From NCBI GenBank assembly GCA_021324535.1, contig JAJPIU010000181.1:1-35367 (forward strand): DNA of 35,367 bases. The letters run 5' to 3'. Below are positions 18,274 to 28,100 of the stretch, one piece after another. The translations under genes were made by a program, and so were the position numbers. The stretch's first letter is position 1; every line of letters starts with the position of its first letter. A model generated the notes under the pieces. It worked only from the letters and a program-made list of their open reading frames with translations, did not search any database and was not told the DNA's origin. The DNA comes from Pseudomonadota bacterium. GTDB lineage: Bacteria; Chloroflexota; Ktedonobacteria; Ktedonobacterales; JADMIN01.

Positions 18274-18330
18274 TCCTCGTCCGCTACTCATCCTACGCTA
18301 TCCACAAACCACAACCTGGAGGAAAACCCG

Positions 18331-19110
18331 GTGAAGATCGTCGTCTGCATGAAGGAAACGCCGTCCACAACGGTCGAGAAATCCTTCGGCCCTGATATGC
18401 GCATCGAGCGACGCAAAGAAGACGCTGTGATCAACCCCTTCGATGAATACACCATCGAAGAGGGACTACGGCAGCAAGAGAAACACGCTGGCAGCGAGGT
18501 GATTGCGCTGTGCATGGGGCCAGCCACTGCCACTGATAACATCCGCCGGGCGCTGGCGATGGGCGCTGATCGCGGCGTCCTTGTGACCGATCCCGCGCTG
18601 GCAGGCTCCGACGCGATTGGCACGGCGCGCGTGCTAGCCGCCGCACTCAAGCAGATCGGCTTCGACCTCGCGCTCTTTGGCAGCGCCGCCGCAGACGCCT
18701 ATGGCGGCGTGGTGCCCAGCGCCGTCGCGGAGTTCCTGGGCATGCCACTGCTCTCGTTCGCTGGCAAGCTGGATATTGACGGCTCCACGGCGCGCATCGA
18801 GCGGCAGGCCGAGGTGGGTTATCAGGTAGCCGAGGCGTCCATGCCTGCGCTGGTGAGCGTGGTCAAGTCCATCAACGAGCCGCGCTACCCCTCGATGAAA
18901 GGTATCATGCAGGCCAAGAAGAAGCCGATTGATACGCTGACGCTGGCCAACCTGGGGTTGGACGCCGACACAGTGGGCGCTGCGGGCGCACGCGAAGAGG
19001 CCCTCAGCGCGGAGAAGGTGACGGCGCAGCGCAAGGGCGAGATCTACATGGGCAATGAGGGAGCGGCGGATCGCATCGTGGCCTTCCTCGTGGAACAGAA
19101 GGTGCTCTAA
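18331..19110 (+). CDS. etfB: Electron transfer flavoprotein beta subunit
   Basis: A 259-residue subunit of ETF, the soluble carrier that takes electrons from acyl-CoA and other dehydrogenases. Start GTG 18331 has GGAGG eight bases upstream and gives the family N-terminus [12 protein letters not shown]. Family marks: [34 protein letters not shown] (shortened to its MGADRG core), [26 protein letters not shown]-type segment (the conserved recognition loop) and a C-terminal tail. EtfB binds AMP or, in bifurcating types, a second FAD. It is co-transcribed with etfA two bases downstream. Confidence 0.96.
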   Translation: MKIVVCMKETPSTTVEKSFGPDMRIERRKEDAVINPFDEYTIEEGLRQQEKHAGSEVIALCMGPATATDNIRRALAMGADRGVLVTDPALAGSDAIGTARVLAAALKQIGFDLALFGSAAADAYGGVVPSAVAEFLGMPLLSFAGKLDIDGSTARIERQAEVGYQVAEASMPALVSVVKSINEPRYPSMKGIMQAKKKPIDTLTLANLGLDADTVGAAGAREEALSAEKVTAQRKGEIYMGNEGAADRIVAFLVEQKVL

Positions 19111-19112
19111 AT

Positions 19113-20153
19113 ATGGCAAACGATGTATGGGCGTTGGCGGAGATCAGCAATGGCAAGCTGGCGGGCATCTCGCTTCAGCTTGCCAGCAAAGCGGCTGATC
19201 TGGCGAACCAGCTTGGTGGCTCTTCGGCGGCGGTGGCGATGGGAACAAACACCCAGGCCGCCGCGCAGGAGCTTGGCGATTGCGGGGTCAAGACGGTCTA
19301 CGCCTCGGAAGGAACGGTCTACGATGAGTATCTGGTTCAGCCGCATGTCGAGACGTTGGCAGCGCTGATCCAGCAGCATCAGCCGTCGCTCGTGCTCTTC
19401 GGCGCCACGAACTATGGGCGCGATGTGGCGGCTCGCCTTGCCGCGCGTTTGGGTCTGGGCATCGAGTACAACGTCGGCGAGGTCACGCTGGACGGCGGGA
19501 ATGTCGTTATGACGATCACGGCCTTTGGCGGTTCGCAATCGGTCAAGGCGACGTTCAAGGGCGAGGGAACACGCCTGCTTGGCGCGCGCCAGAACGCCTT
19601 CCCCACCGTGCGCGTGGGCGGCTCGGCCAGCGTTGAAAACGTCCCGGCGCCGGCTGCCCCCAAGCAGGGCGCGAAGCTGAGCGGCCCCTTTGGCGCCGAG
19701 GGCGCGACGGCGGCAGGCCACCTGGGCAAGGCGCCCGATGGGCATGATATCTGGCTGCCAGCCGTCACCACCGCCAAGCTTGAGGAGGCGCAGATCATCG
19801 TTTCCGGCGGACGCGGTGTTGGCGGGCCTGCGGGCTTCGAGCAGATCGAGGCGCTGGCTACTGCGCTTGGCGCAAGCATGGGCGCCTCACGCGCCGCCGT
19901 TGACGCCGGATGGATTCCCTACGAGCGGCAGGTGGGCCAGACGGGCAAGACAGTCAAGCCGACGGTGTATATCGCCTGTGGCATCTCCGGCGCAGTGCAA
20001 CACAAAGCAGGCATGGGCACATCGGGCCTGATCATCGCCATCAACAAAGACAAAGAGGCGCCGATCTTCGGCTTCTGCGATCTGGGCGTGGTAGCCGATC
20101 TCAACGTGGTTGTGCCGCAGTTGACGGCGCTGGTCAAGCAGCGCAGAGGGTAG
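19113..20153 (+). CDS. etfA: Electron transfer flavoprotein alpha subunit
   Basis: A 346-residue subunit that carries the FAD of ETF. ATG 19113 follows the etfB stop by two bases. The C-terminal FAD domain is clear: [30 protein letters not shown]-type motif (about 255-275), [14 protein letters not shown] and [22 protein letters not shown]. The ETF passes electrons to the membrane protein encoded just downstream. A hairpin (20169-20192) separates etfA from that gene. Confidence 0.96.
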   Translation: MANDVWALAEISNGKLAGISLQLASKAADLANQLGGSSAAVAMGTNTQAAAQELGDCGVKTVYASEGTVYDEYLVQPHVETLAALIQQHQPSLVLFGATNYGRDVAARLAARLGLGIEYNVGEVTLDGGNVVMTITAFGGSQSVKATFKGEGTRLLGARQNAFPTVRVGGSASVENVPAPAAPKQGAKLSGPFGAEGATAAGHLGKAPDGHDIWLPAVTTAKLEEAQIIVSGGRGVGGPAGFEQIEALATALGASMGASRAAVDAGWIPYERQVGQTGKTVKPTVYIACGISGAVQHKAGMGTSGLIIAINKDKEAPIFGFCDLGVVADLNVVVPQLTALVKQRRG

Positions 20154-20168
20154 GTTGTCCATAGCAGC

Positions 20169-20192
20169 GGCGGGCGGGTGAACCCGCCCGCC
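20169..20192. repeat. Perfect hairpin between etfA and the oxidoreductase gene
   Basis: GGCGGGCGGG (20169-20178) pairs fully with CCCGCCCGCC (20183-20192) across TGAA. The loop and stem echo the first hairpin of the REP-like family, so this may be a half copy. With no T-run it may act as an attenuator or 3'-end stabiliser that sets etfBA above the downstream gene. Confidence 0.6.
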
Positions 20193-20240
20193 TATCTCGG
20201 CTAGACGTAGCTTATCGGTTGTCTTAAAGGAGCGGTTGCT

Positions 20241-22394
20241 ATGCTTCCACCGTTCATGCCGTCAGGCGGGCTGATCGGCGCGATCATCTTTGGCATTGTC
20301 CTGGTGGTCGCGTGGGTAGCCTTTGGCCTGCGTATTCGCAAGCTGGTGCGGATGTTGCTTGCGGGGCGGCCAGAAAACCGCTTCGACCGCCTGGGCGACC
20401 GCATCAAATATTTCACCCTGATGGTGCTTGGGCAGCGCGGCGTGCTGCGCGATCCGTTGCCTGGGATCGCCCACTTTTTCACGTTCTGGGGCTTTATCAT
20501 CATCCAGATTGACGCGCTCAACCTCTGGGCGATGGGACTGGGCTTCCAGATACCCATTATCAGCAGCAAACCCTTCGCCGCCATTCTGGACTTCTTCATT
20601 TTCATGGCTGCCGTCGCGTTGATCGCCTTTACCTATCGGCGCCTGGTGATGCGACCACGCCAGTTGCAAAGCCAGACCCACGGCATGGCCGACGCCTACA
20701 CTATCCTGATCCTTATCGCGCTGGTACTCGTCACGCTCTTCTTCTTCGAGGTCTTCGCCTATGTCGCCACCGGCGGCGCGGCGTGGTCGGTGTTTGGCGC
20801 GCTGCTCAATCCGGCGTTTGGCGGGATGAACGCCCGCACGGCGCTGGCGCTGGCTGATGTGGCGTGGTGGGGTAACGTGCTGACGGTGCTTGGCTTCCTG
20901 GTCTACCTGCCCAACTCCAAGCACCTTCACCTGATCGCCACGCCGTTCAATGTCTTTTTCCGCAACTATGCCCCGATGGGCGCCCTTCAGATCATCCCCA
21001 ACATCGAAGAGCGCGAAGACTACGGCGTGCACAAAGTCGAGCAGTTTACCTGGAAACAACTGCTGGATGGCTACGCCTGCACGGAGTGTGGCCGTTGCAA
21101 TAGCGTCTGCCCCGCGCTAGCCACCGACAAGCCGCTCTGGCCGAAGGAGATCATCCTGGGCGTGCGCGAAGAGTTGTACTCGCAGGGAAACATCCTCCTG
21201 GTGGGCGCTGGCGCAGCCGAGGAGGCGGCCAAGCATGAGCCGATGGTGGGCGGCCTGATCAAAGAGGAATCGCTCTGGGCCTGCACGAACTGCGGCGCGT
21301 GCGTGGAGATCTGCCCGGTCTCCATCGAGCATGTGCAGAAGATTGATGACATGCGGCGCTATCTGGTTATGGAGGAGAGCAACTTCCCGCAGGAGGTGAC
21401 GCCGCTCTTCAATAATCTGGAGCGTAACCAGAATCCCTGGGAGATCAGCAACGACACGCGGGCGAACTGGGCACGCGGTATGAACATTCCCACGCTTGCC
21501 GAAGACCCCGATGTGGAGGTGCTCTACTGGGTTGGCTGCATGGGATCGTTCGATGCGCGCAACCAGAAGGTGGCGACGGCCTTCGCGAAGGTGATGCAGG
21601 CAGCGGGTGTGCGCTTCGGCATCCTGGGGCCTGAGGAAAGCTGCACCGGCGATCCGGCGCGACGCATCGGCAACGAATACCTCTGGCAGATGCTCGCCCA
21701 GCAAAATATCGAAGTCCTCAACGGCTACGGCTTCGGCAAGGGCGGCGAGGCGAAAACCGAAGCCAACGGGACAAACGGCGCGACCAGCAGCAACGGCGCA
21801 ACCGCCACGGCGCCTTCGGGCGTGGGCGTGGAGCCGGGACGCGCCTATAACGTGAAGACGGTGGTAGCCACCTGCCCGCACTGCTTCAACACGATCAAGA
21901 ATGAGTACCCGCAGCTTGGCGGAAACTTCGAGGTGATTCACCATACGGAGTTCATTGACCGACTGATCTCAACCGGCCAGCTCAAACTCCCCGCCGGCTT
22001 CGACCGCCGCAAGCTGACCTATCACGACCCCTGCTTCATCGGCCGCTGGAACGGTGTCTACGACCAGCCGCGCCGTGTGCTGAACGTGATCAACAGCGAG
22101 GGCGTGACAGAGATGCGCCGCAACCGCAACCGCTCCTTCTGCTGTGGCGGCGGCGGTGGACGCGCCTGGATGGAAGAGAAGATCGGTAAGCGCATCAACA
22201 ATACGCGCGTGCAGGAGGCGATGGACACTGGCGCCGACGCGCTTGCCGCCGCCTGCCCCTTCTGCATCTCGATGTTTGAGGATGGCATCAAAGCCGTCGG
22301 CGCAACCGACAACTTTGGCGTCGAAGACATCTCCGAGATTCTTGCCCGCGCGCTCGAAGCGCAGCCGGTGGCCGCCGCTCAGGCAGAGGCATAG
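20241..22394 (+). CDS. EtfAB:menaquinone oxidoreductase-like membrane Fe-S protein
   Basis: A 717-residue fusion: N-terminal membrane domain (about 1-250, roughly six helices, with histidines such as H78 that could bind heme b), a 2[4Fe-4S] ferredoxin domain (CTECGRC...C near 280 and CTNCGAC...CP near 348) and two CCG domains as in HdrB/GlpC (from about 432, and CCGGGGGRAW near 634 with CPFC near 672). This is the layout of EMO, which moves electrons from reduced ETF to menaquinone. Position directly after etfBA supports that. In the first CCG domain the usual CCG is CTG (SCTGDPARR). A Gly/Thr/Asn-rich loop of about 30 residues is inserted before CPHC. ATG 20241 has AAAGGAG upstream. Confidence 0.9.
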   Translation: MLPPFMPSGGLIGAIIFGIVLVVAWVAFGLRIRKLVRMLLAGRPENRFDRLGDRIKYFTLMVLGQRGVLRDPLPGIAHFFTFWGFIIIQIDALNLWAMGLGFQIPIISSKPFAAILDFFIFMAAVALIAFTYRRLVMRPRQLQSQTHGMADAYTILILIALVLVTLFFFEVFAYVATGGAAWSVFGALLNPAFGGMNARTALALADVAWWGNVLTVLGFLVYLPNSKHLHLIATPFNVFFRNYAPMGALQIIPNIEEREDYGVHKVEQFTWKQLLDGYACTECGRCNSVCPALATDKPLWPKEIILGVREELYSQGNILLVGAGAAEEAAKHEPMVGGLIKEESLWACTNCGACVEICPVSIEHVQKIDDMRRYLVMEESNFPQEVTPLFNNLERNQNPWEISNDTRANWARGMNIPTLAEDPDVEVLYWVGCMGSFDARNQKVATAFAKVMQAAGVRFGILGPEESCTGDPARRIGNEYLWQMLAQQNIEVLNGYGFGKGGEAKTEANGTNGATSSNGATATAPSGVGVEPGRAYNVKTVVATCPHCFNTIKNEYPQLGGNFEVIHHTEFIDRLISTGQLKLPAGFDRRKLTYHDPCFIGRWNGVYDQPRRVLNVINSEGVTEMRRNRNRSFCCGGGGGRAWMEEKIGKRINNTRVQEAMDTGADALAAACPFCISMFEDGIKAVGATDNFGVEDISEILARALEAQPVAAAQAEA

Positions 22395-22410
22395 CGCGAT
22401 CACTATAGGA

Positions 22411-22432
22411 GAAGGGTAGCATGCTACCCTTC
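22411..22432. terminator. Perfect palindrome terminator between convergent genes
   Basis: GAAGGGTAGC followed by ATGCTACCCTTC is a perfect 22-base palindrome lying 16 bases after the oxidoreductase stop and three bases before the opposing stop at 22436. It likely acts in both directions. Confidence 0.7.
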
Positions 22433-22435
22433 TTC

Positions 22436-23035
22436 CTACCTCACAGGAGCATGCTCCGGCGATTTGTCAACCGAACCGACGACTTGCTCCATGATGTAAT
22501 CCACCATATCGTTGATATTGTTCTTATTTCGTGGCGCGGTTCCCGGTTTATGCGCCTGGACAATGCTCACGGCTTCGCGCAGGTCGCGCTGTGTTCCACG
22601 CACAAGCACAGCGCGCAACTGATGCTCGCCATATTCCCACACAAGGGCATACGGATCAAACGTGCGATAGGGATTGTAGTCCTCCGGTTTTCCCGCACGA
22701 ATAGGAACAGGCGCAGGGCCAAGATCAAGCGTTGAACTTCTCCCAGCCGCACGAGGTGTACCACCACTAAGCGATGCGATCTCCTGGTACTTCTCGTTCA
22801 CGGTATTTCGCAAGTCAACATCTGCGGCCAACCGCTCATAAACGGCCTCGAGTACAGCCGTGACTGCTGCTTTCTCACCTTCATCCGGTATCCCAAGAGC
22901 GACGAGAATGCCTTTTGTTGCCAGTTTGTTCCTCTGGGTTGCGGACATTGGCTTGGGTGGCTTGGGTGGTTTAGGCGCCTTTGGAAGCTTGGGTTTAGGC
23001 GCTGTCTGCGCTCTGGGCTTTCGTGTTGCCGCCAT
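22436..23035 (-). CDS. Small Lys/Pro-rich protein, companion of the nuclease-ParA gene
   Basis: I do not recognise this 199-residue protein. The N-terminus (1-30) is a basic Lys/Pro-rich tail (KPPKPPKPP), then a helical part (about 35-85: ATKGILVALGIPDEGEKAAV), then a region with YNPYRTFDPYALVWEYGEHQLRAVL-like content and a C-terminal helix. Start ATG 23035 has GGAGGAGGG upstream. It lies 61 bases after the nuclease-ParA gene on the same strand, so the two probably form an operon. By position it could be the DNA-binding or adaptor partner of the ParA-type ATPase, like ParB or small partition proteins, but no HTH is evident. Base composition is AT-richer than flanking genes. Confidence 0.75.
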   Translation of the reverse strand: MAATRKPRAQTAPKPKLPKAPKPPKPPKPMSATQRNKLATKGILVALGIPDEGEKAAVTAVLEAVYERLAADVDLRNTVNEKYQEIASLSGGTPRAAGRSSTLDLGPAPVPIRAGKPEDYNPYRTFDPYALVWEYGEHQLRAVLVRGTQRDLREAVSIVQAHKPGTAPRNKNNINDMVDYIMEQVVGSVDKSPEHAPVR

Positions 23036-23096
23036 TCTGTTGTTCCCTCCTCCGCGCATGGACAGTGCGCACTTGACTCTTGATACTTCAGACGTA

Positions 23097-24437
23097 TTAT
23101 TTCTGGCTTTGGCGCTTCGACTGAACAAGTTGTGCTACCTCATCCGCTAATGCTGCATATGCGGCAGCCCCTCTTGTCTTGGCTCCAGGCTCCAATGAGT
23201 CCAATTGGTTATCAAATGGAATCCGAGAGGTGAACGGGTATCCACCAAATTCTTGGAGACTGCCTTGAATTGCTCCCGGAAGATCAATCTCCACGAATCG
23301 CTTTGTGAGCTCCAGTGTATCCCAATGGGTGACGGCTGTACCCAAAAATCGCCCTTTTGTGCCAGTCAGAGCATCCATTGTGCGCAATGTCAAGAGCATA
23401 TTCCGCGTGCCAGAAAGAGATGCAGGCCGTGGCCGTACAGGAGCAAGTACGAAGTCAGCGGCTGCTAAACCTGCACGAGTGAAGACAGACATAGCGGGTG
23501 GAGTATCGAGAATAATCCAATCTGGCGTTCCTCCAAGATTCGCTATCATGTTATGCCGCAACGCATGTATATCGTGAATAACTTGCGTCTCAATGTCTGG
23601 GCGACCGGCGCCGCCCACGTCACGTAGTGTCAAGAAAGGATCGGAGGGGATGAGGCTTACCCCTGGAGTTTCCGTTGGGATGATGAGCTCTGCAAGTGGC
23701 TTCTTGCCCGAAAAGTAATGGACGATACTTTGGAGCTGAAAGCCTTGGTTACTCGCTGATCCCAATTGGTGTGGGATACATCGCTCAGTAAGATTACCCT
23801 GTCCGTCAAAGTCGATCAAGAGCACTCGTTTGCCTTGTCGCGCATATTCGACACCAAGGTAGTAGGCTGTCGTCGTTTTGCCTACTCCGCCTTTATTATT
23901 TGCAACCGCAAGGATGGTTGCGCCACCAGTGATACGAGTCGGCGTATTATTTCGTCCCGCAAAAAACTCCGGAGAGAGCGCCGAGATCACAGCATCGTCA
24001 TCATGGCGCGAACCTTGAATATAGGTGATGTATCGAATGAGTTGGGAGCCGTTTATGAGATAAACGCGCTTCCCCTCGGATTCTGCCATATCGTGAGCTG
24101 TGTCTTTGAAGTCGCCAGTCGTAATGACAAACGGTTTGACGCTTGGCTTACTGACGACGCTAGCGCCGCGCACATGCTGAACTACAGAAGCCGCTACCAA
24201 ATTGTCGTGGGCGTACCGCTTGCATTCAACCCCACCAAAGGTGCGCGTGCTTCCTGGCGCCCTGAACTCGAGATCAACTCCCCTAAGCCAATGCGGCCCA
24301 ACTTCCTTCACATCATAACCTGCTCGCCTGAGTACATAGGCAACAAATTTCTCAAAGGCCTGTGATGAGAGTGAATGCATTGCCTCAACCGTTGGGTGAT
24401 TGAAGAGTTCCGCAAATCTTGCTGGCTCTGCTGACAT
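23097..24437 (-). CDS. Mrr-like restriction nuclease domain fused to ParA-family ATPase
   Basis: A 446-residue fusion. Residues about 22-138 match the Mrr_cat nuclease fold: AFEKFVAYVLRRAGYDV (E29), GVDLEF (D55), VECKRY (E71, K73, the D...ExK core) and VITTGDF, a conserved Mrr-type segment. From about 174 a ParA/MinD-type ATPase follows: NNKGGVGKTTT with signature Lys182 and P-loop Lys187, LLIDFDGQGN (D209, D211) and WIILDTPPA. Both active sites look intact. Mrr domains cut DNA, often modified or foreign; ParA ATPases dimerise on DNA with ATP. A joint role in defence or in plasmid/island maintenance is inferred. Start ATG 24437, with an AAGGGTAGG site. No integrase or methylase is near. Confidence 0.9.
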   Translation of the reverse strand: MSAEPARFAELFNHPTVEAMHSLSSQAFEKFVAYVLRRAGYDVKEVGPHWLRGVDLEFRAPGSTRTFGGVECKRYAHDNLVAASVVQHVRGASVVSKPSVKPFVITTGDFKDTAHDMAESEGKRVYLINGSQLIRYITYIQGSRHDDDAVISALSPEFFAGRNNTPTRITGGATILAVANNKGGVGKTTTAYYLGVEYARQGKRVLLIDFDGQGNLTERCIPHQLGSASNQGFQLQSIVHYFSGKKPLAELIIPTETPGVSLIPSDPFLTLRDVGGAGRPDIETQVIHDIHALRHNMIANLGGTPDWIILDTPPAMSVFTRAGLAAADFVLAPVRPRPASLSGTRNMLLTLRTMDALTGTKGRFLGTAVTHWDTLELTKRFVEIDLPGAIQGSLQEFGGYPFTSRIPFDNQLDSLEPGAKTRGAAAYAALADEVAQLVQSKRQSQK

Positions 24438-24759
24438 AACCTACCCTTTCTTTGCTCAGTCGCATACTGTTATCTCGTCCACTCACTGGTGAATAGGAGC
24501 AGTATAGCATGACTCTCACCTCTCTACAATATGGTTCTGCTGAATGCTTGCGGCTCAAGAGACAGTATTTTGGCCGAGCACATTGAAGATGTGATTGGTT
24601 AAGGAGGAGCAGGCATTTTCACCATGCACATGTGGTACACTGGAGCATCAGTTCACGAGAAAGGCAGGCGCTGCAATTGCCGCAGGGCTTGTAGACTTCT
24701 ATAAACACAACCTCTGGGCGTGTGGGCCTACGACGAGACAATGAGAGGATAGCGCCACC
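24438..24759. other. Gap upstream of the nuclease-ParA gene
   Basis: It holds the minus-strand promoter at 24501-24529 and the leader of the zinc-ribbon remnant. A 26-codon frame from 24623 is Cys/Arg-rich but has a badly spaced ribosome site. Nothing else was recognised. Confidence 0.4.
24501..24529 (-). promoter_or_regulatory. Promoter of the nuclease-ParA operon
   Basis: On the minus strand TTGTAG (24529-24524), a 17-base spacer and TGC-TATACT (24509-24501) form a good extended -10 promoter about 65 bases before the ATG at 24437. Confidence 0.55.
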
Positions 24760-25117
24760 GTGTTTAACGTATGTCCCCAGTGCGGGGAATACTCCGTTGA
24801 GAAAACTATCGATCCTGCTGGCCCGTATGCTGTCTGTCCCTTCTGCGGCCATCCACATCCCTTTCTTCAGCAGCCGTTTTTTTTCGACCTTGTACTATTT
24901 GGCGCTGGTCTGTGATGATACCCTGATCCAAGAGCGTTTGCAGCTTCGACCTTCATGGCGGGAATCCGGTTCAAGCGATGTCATTAAGCGCATGATTCGC
25001 TTCAATCGCTTGCTGAAAGAGCATGCGGCAACGATGCAGCCGCCAATGGCGCTGTATGACACGAGCAACCAATCAATACGTGAGACGGCCGAAGCGGTTG
25101 CCCCAATGGATACGTGA
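24760..25117 (+). pseudogene. Remnant of a zinc-ribbon ATPase/kinase gene
   Basis: Starting at GTG 24760 (AGAGGA upstream) one frame reads 51 residues with a four-Cys zinc ribbon (VCPQCGEYS...AVCPFCGHPHPF) and stops at 24913. A second frame, from about 24884 to 25117, continues as LALVCDDTLIQERLQLRPSW ... PPMALYDTSNQSIRETAE, which reads like the C-terminus of a P-loop nucleoside-kinase-like ATPase, with the LYDT segment near the end. From memory, a family joins just such a ribbon to such an ATPase; here the roughly 100-residue core with the P-loop is absent and the frames do not match, so I take it as an internal deletion plus frameshift. Alternatively the 51-residue ribbon could be a small expressed protein. 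Confidence 0.55.
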
Positions 25118-25123
25118 CCGACT

Positions 25124-28100
25124 CTAGTTCGCGCAGGTGTTTGATGGGCCGCAATAGACCGATTTGCCGCCGACCACCAGCAATACGGTGGTCGTCGCGA
25201 CGGGGGCTGACGCCGAGGCGTTCAGGTTAGGCGTCAGCTTCAAGATGGCGAGCGATTTCTGTGTTTGATCGCCGTTCAGGCTGAAGCTGATCAACCCACT
25301 TATCCCCTGAAACCCTTGCTGTTTATTGTTTCCGAGTAGGCTCGAACGTACCTGCGTCAGTGTGGGATAGATTATGGCTGTGGTTTGCCCTGGGGATGGG
25401 CTTGACTGTTTTCCTGGTGTCCCCGTCTGCCCATTGATGGGCGTCGCCTCAGCCAGCAACGTCACGGCGTCATACGCCAGGACACTCCCTGGATCGGGAT
25501 TGAGCAGCCCGCTGGGAATGCCGCTTTGCCCAAACACGCTGAGATAGTTTTGGTCGTAAAGCACCTGGTTTTGGTTTGGGTCGCCAACCGCGGCTGGCTC
25601 GAAGGCGTCGGCAAGCGCGGTGACATAGAGATCACCAAAGATGGAGGGATTCTGGCGCGCCACCTGCGCCAGCGGATCGGTTCCCTCTCCAAAGAGCGCG
25701 GGAGTATCGGCCTCAGCCCCTGCCAGCATGTGGTATGATACGCCAAGATGGTAGGCCGCTTGTGCTATGCCAACCGTATCTTGATCCGTCCCAGCGATGA
25801 ACAACAAGCTGGCGTTTTGTTTCTGCGCGACCTGCGCGGCTGCGGAGTAGCTGGCGTTATTTCCCTGCGTGACGCTCACATGGGCGACGATCCTGGCGCC
25901 GGTCTGTTGGTTGGCGCTTACTTCTTTGGCGAACCCCTGCGCCAGGGCAACGCTCACTGGGTCTTGTTCGTCAACCGCCAGCGCGATCTGGGTGTAGCCA
26001 AGCTGCTGTGATTGGATAACGGCGTCGGCAAGCTCACTGCCCTGTGTGACGACCGAAGGAACAATGGCAAAGTAGTTTCCTCCCATGGCGCCGCCAGTGG
26101 GAGTAGGCGTTGTGGTTGCGCTGGACGTTGACATTGCCAGCTCATCGAGGCCAACCGCTGTACCAATGACCGGTAAACCAATGCTTTGCATCGCCGTCAC
26201 CGCCGCCTGCGCCTGAGCAATTTCCGGCCAACTGATCAGCCCGACGATATGTTGGGGGTTGCCATTGTTAATCTGTGCGGCTAGTAATCTGGCGACAGCG
26301 GAGACACCGCTCGCATCCGGGCCGGAGTTGACGATCAGGATACGCGCCTGAACGCCATCCGGCAGCAGCTGGGAATTATTGATGATTTCTTGCGCCAGAT
26401 AGGCGCCCTGCAATTGGTCGCGCGCATCCACATCGAGGTCGGTTGGCCCGCTCGTACTGTTACCGCTGAAGGCGACGCCGACCGCGAACGTCACATAGGG
26501 CGCATGGTGGAGCACAATCGCAAGGTCGGCGACGTAGATCGCCGCCTCGGCGTCGCTAATATCCATCGAGACTGCCTGATGATAGTCATTCAGGGCCGTT
26601 TGTTGGTCGCCAACCGCCAAAGCGCGCACGGCCTCTTCTTTTAGGTTTGCGTCAGGCTGTTGTTTGTCGAAGACGAACTCGCCCGCGCTGATCCCGATTC
26701 CCTGTTGCTGGTAGAGCACAACACCTGGATTGGGCGTTGGCCCGGTGTTCGCCGGTGGGGCCATGTGGTTTGCCCCGCGCTGCGAATAGGCGACAAGACC
26801 CGCGCCTACCAACGCGATTAGCACGAAGATGACAGCTACCAGAAAAAACGGATTTTGCGAGAGGGCGCCTGCCCGTCGCCCTCTCTGTGCGCCTGAGGCG
26901 CTCTCACCCAGACGCGCCGCCACAGCCTCATCGAGATCAGGCAATACTCCCGTCAGGCCCGTGCCCAAGCGTGGGTCTGAGGCGCGTCCGGGGGTGCGTG
27001 TCATCAACGACGCCAGCGCCCGCCGCATTTCATCGAGCGTGAGGAAACGCTGCGAGGCGGATGGGCGTGTGGCGCGATTGACGATCTCCTCAAACTCTAG
27101 CGAGAGCGTGGGATTGACCCGCCGCATCATCTGCGTGGAGCCTGCGTCAGACTGCCGCCAGGGGGGAATCCCGGTCGCCATGTGACGCATCATCATCCCT
27201 AGCGCATACATATCTGAGCGTGAAGTCACCTGGCCGCGTGCCTGTTCGGGCGCAGCGTATCCCGGAACGCCGCTTGGCCCCATCACAGCATTGGTAGCGC
27301 CATCGGCGGTCGCCAACACGTTTGGAGAGATTCCAACCAGTGTGACGCTGCCATTGGGGCGAAGAATGACGTGCATGGGGCTGAGCGCGCCGTGCGGCAG
27401 TGGCGGGCGGCCCTCGGCAAGGCCGAGTAGCGCCTCGATGATGCGCAGAGTATACTCAACGACCGTACGTTCCGCCAGCGGGCCGCGCGCCCGCTGGATA
27501 CGGTCATTGAGAAGATCGCCGGTTGGCTCCTCAAATACCAGAAAATGGCGCCCGTTCTCGGTGAAGCTATCAATGACCTGTGCCGCCACCCCAGGAGGGA
27601 TGGCGCGGAGACGCCCGGCGATCAAAATGCGGCGGCGCTCGATAGCCTCGGCGTTGTTCATCGGCGAAGCGGCATAGCCTTCCTGTCCGTGCAGGGGAAG
27701 TTCCTGAATGAGTACGCTGGCGCTGGGTGTGTCGCTATCACTGGCGATCATCAAGGGCCAGGCGCTCTCCGGCCCGTTCATCGGCGTCCCACCAGGGGTG
27801 GCGTCGAAGCGCCGCAGCAGGCGGTAGCGTCCTCCTCTGAGGATGGCGCTCGGTTGAAGGGTGGGCGCATGCGCAGCGGGCGTATTTGTCAAAGGAGGAT
27901 ACTTAGGCATGGGGGGTATCCTCTGGGGAGCTCTCGGTGGAATGGGCGCGGCGCCTGGCTGAGGAGCCGATGGCGGCGCGAAGAGCGCATCGGACGGAAA
28001 ACGCTGTGGCGTTCGAGGAGGCATGCCCGCGCCGCTTTCCCCTGATGCGCCTGGGCGTCCGTTGGGTAGATTGGGGTTATTGAGTGCATTAAGAGAAATA

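Larger units (their letters stand above)
17948..18330. other. Gap and long leader before etfB
   Basis: In order: hairpin 17959-17980, promoters 18010-18039 and 18058-18066, REP-like repeat copy 3 (18204-18273), and the etfB ribosome site GGAGG at 18318. The long leader with two hairpins could affect transcript stability. The frame is open from 18142, but its translation before 18331 is not ETF-like. Confidence 0.5.

Noticed and set aside
18142-18330. In-frame extension of etfB upstream
   Set aside because: It crosses the REP-like repeat and lacks ETF similarity; GTG 18331 with GGAGG gives the conserved N-terminus.
20262-21059. Minus-strand 265-codon frame opposite the ETF oxidoreductase gene
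   Set aside because: Antisense to a clear membrane Fe-S protein and rich in Asp/Glu/His/Arg, the usual shadow of hydrophobic codons.
23097-24437. Reading the nuclease-ParA gene as a simple chromosomal ParA/Soj
   Set aside because: The first about 140 residues carry a separate nuclease core, no parB, gidA/gidB or origin boxes are near, and base composition differs from the chromosomal genes around it.
24619-24858. Minus-strand 79-codon Cys-containing frame
   Set aside because: It is the antisense of the zinc-ribbon remnant and lacks a ribosome site; the cysteine pairs read properly on the plus strand.
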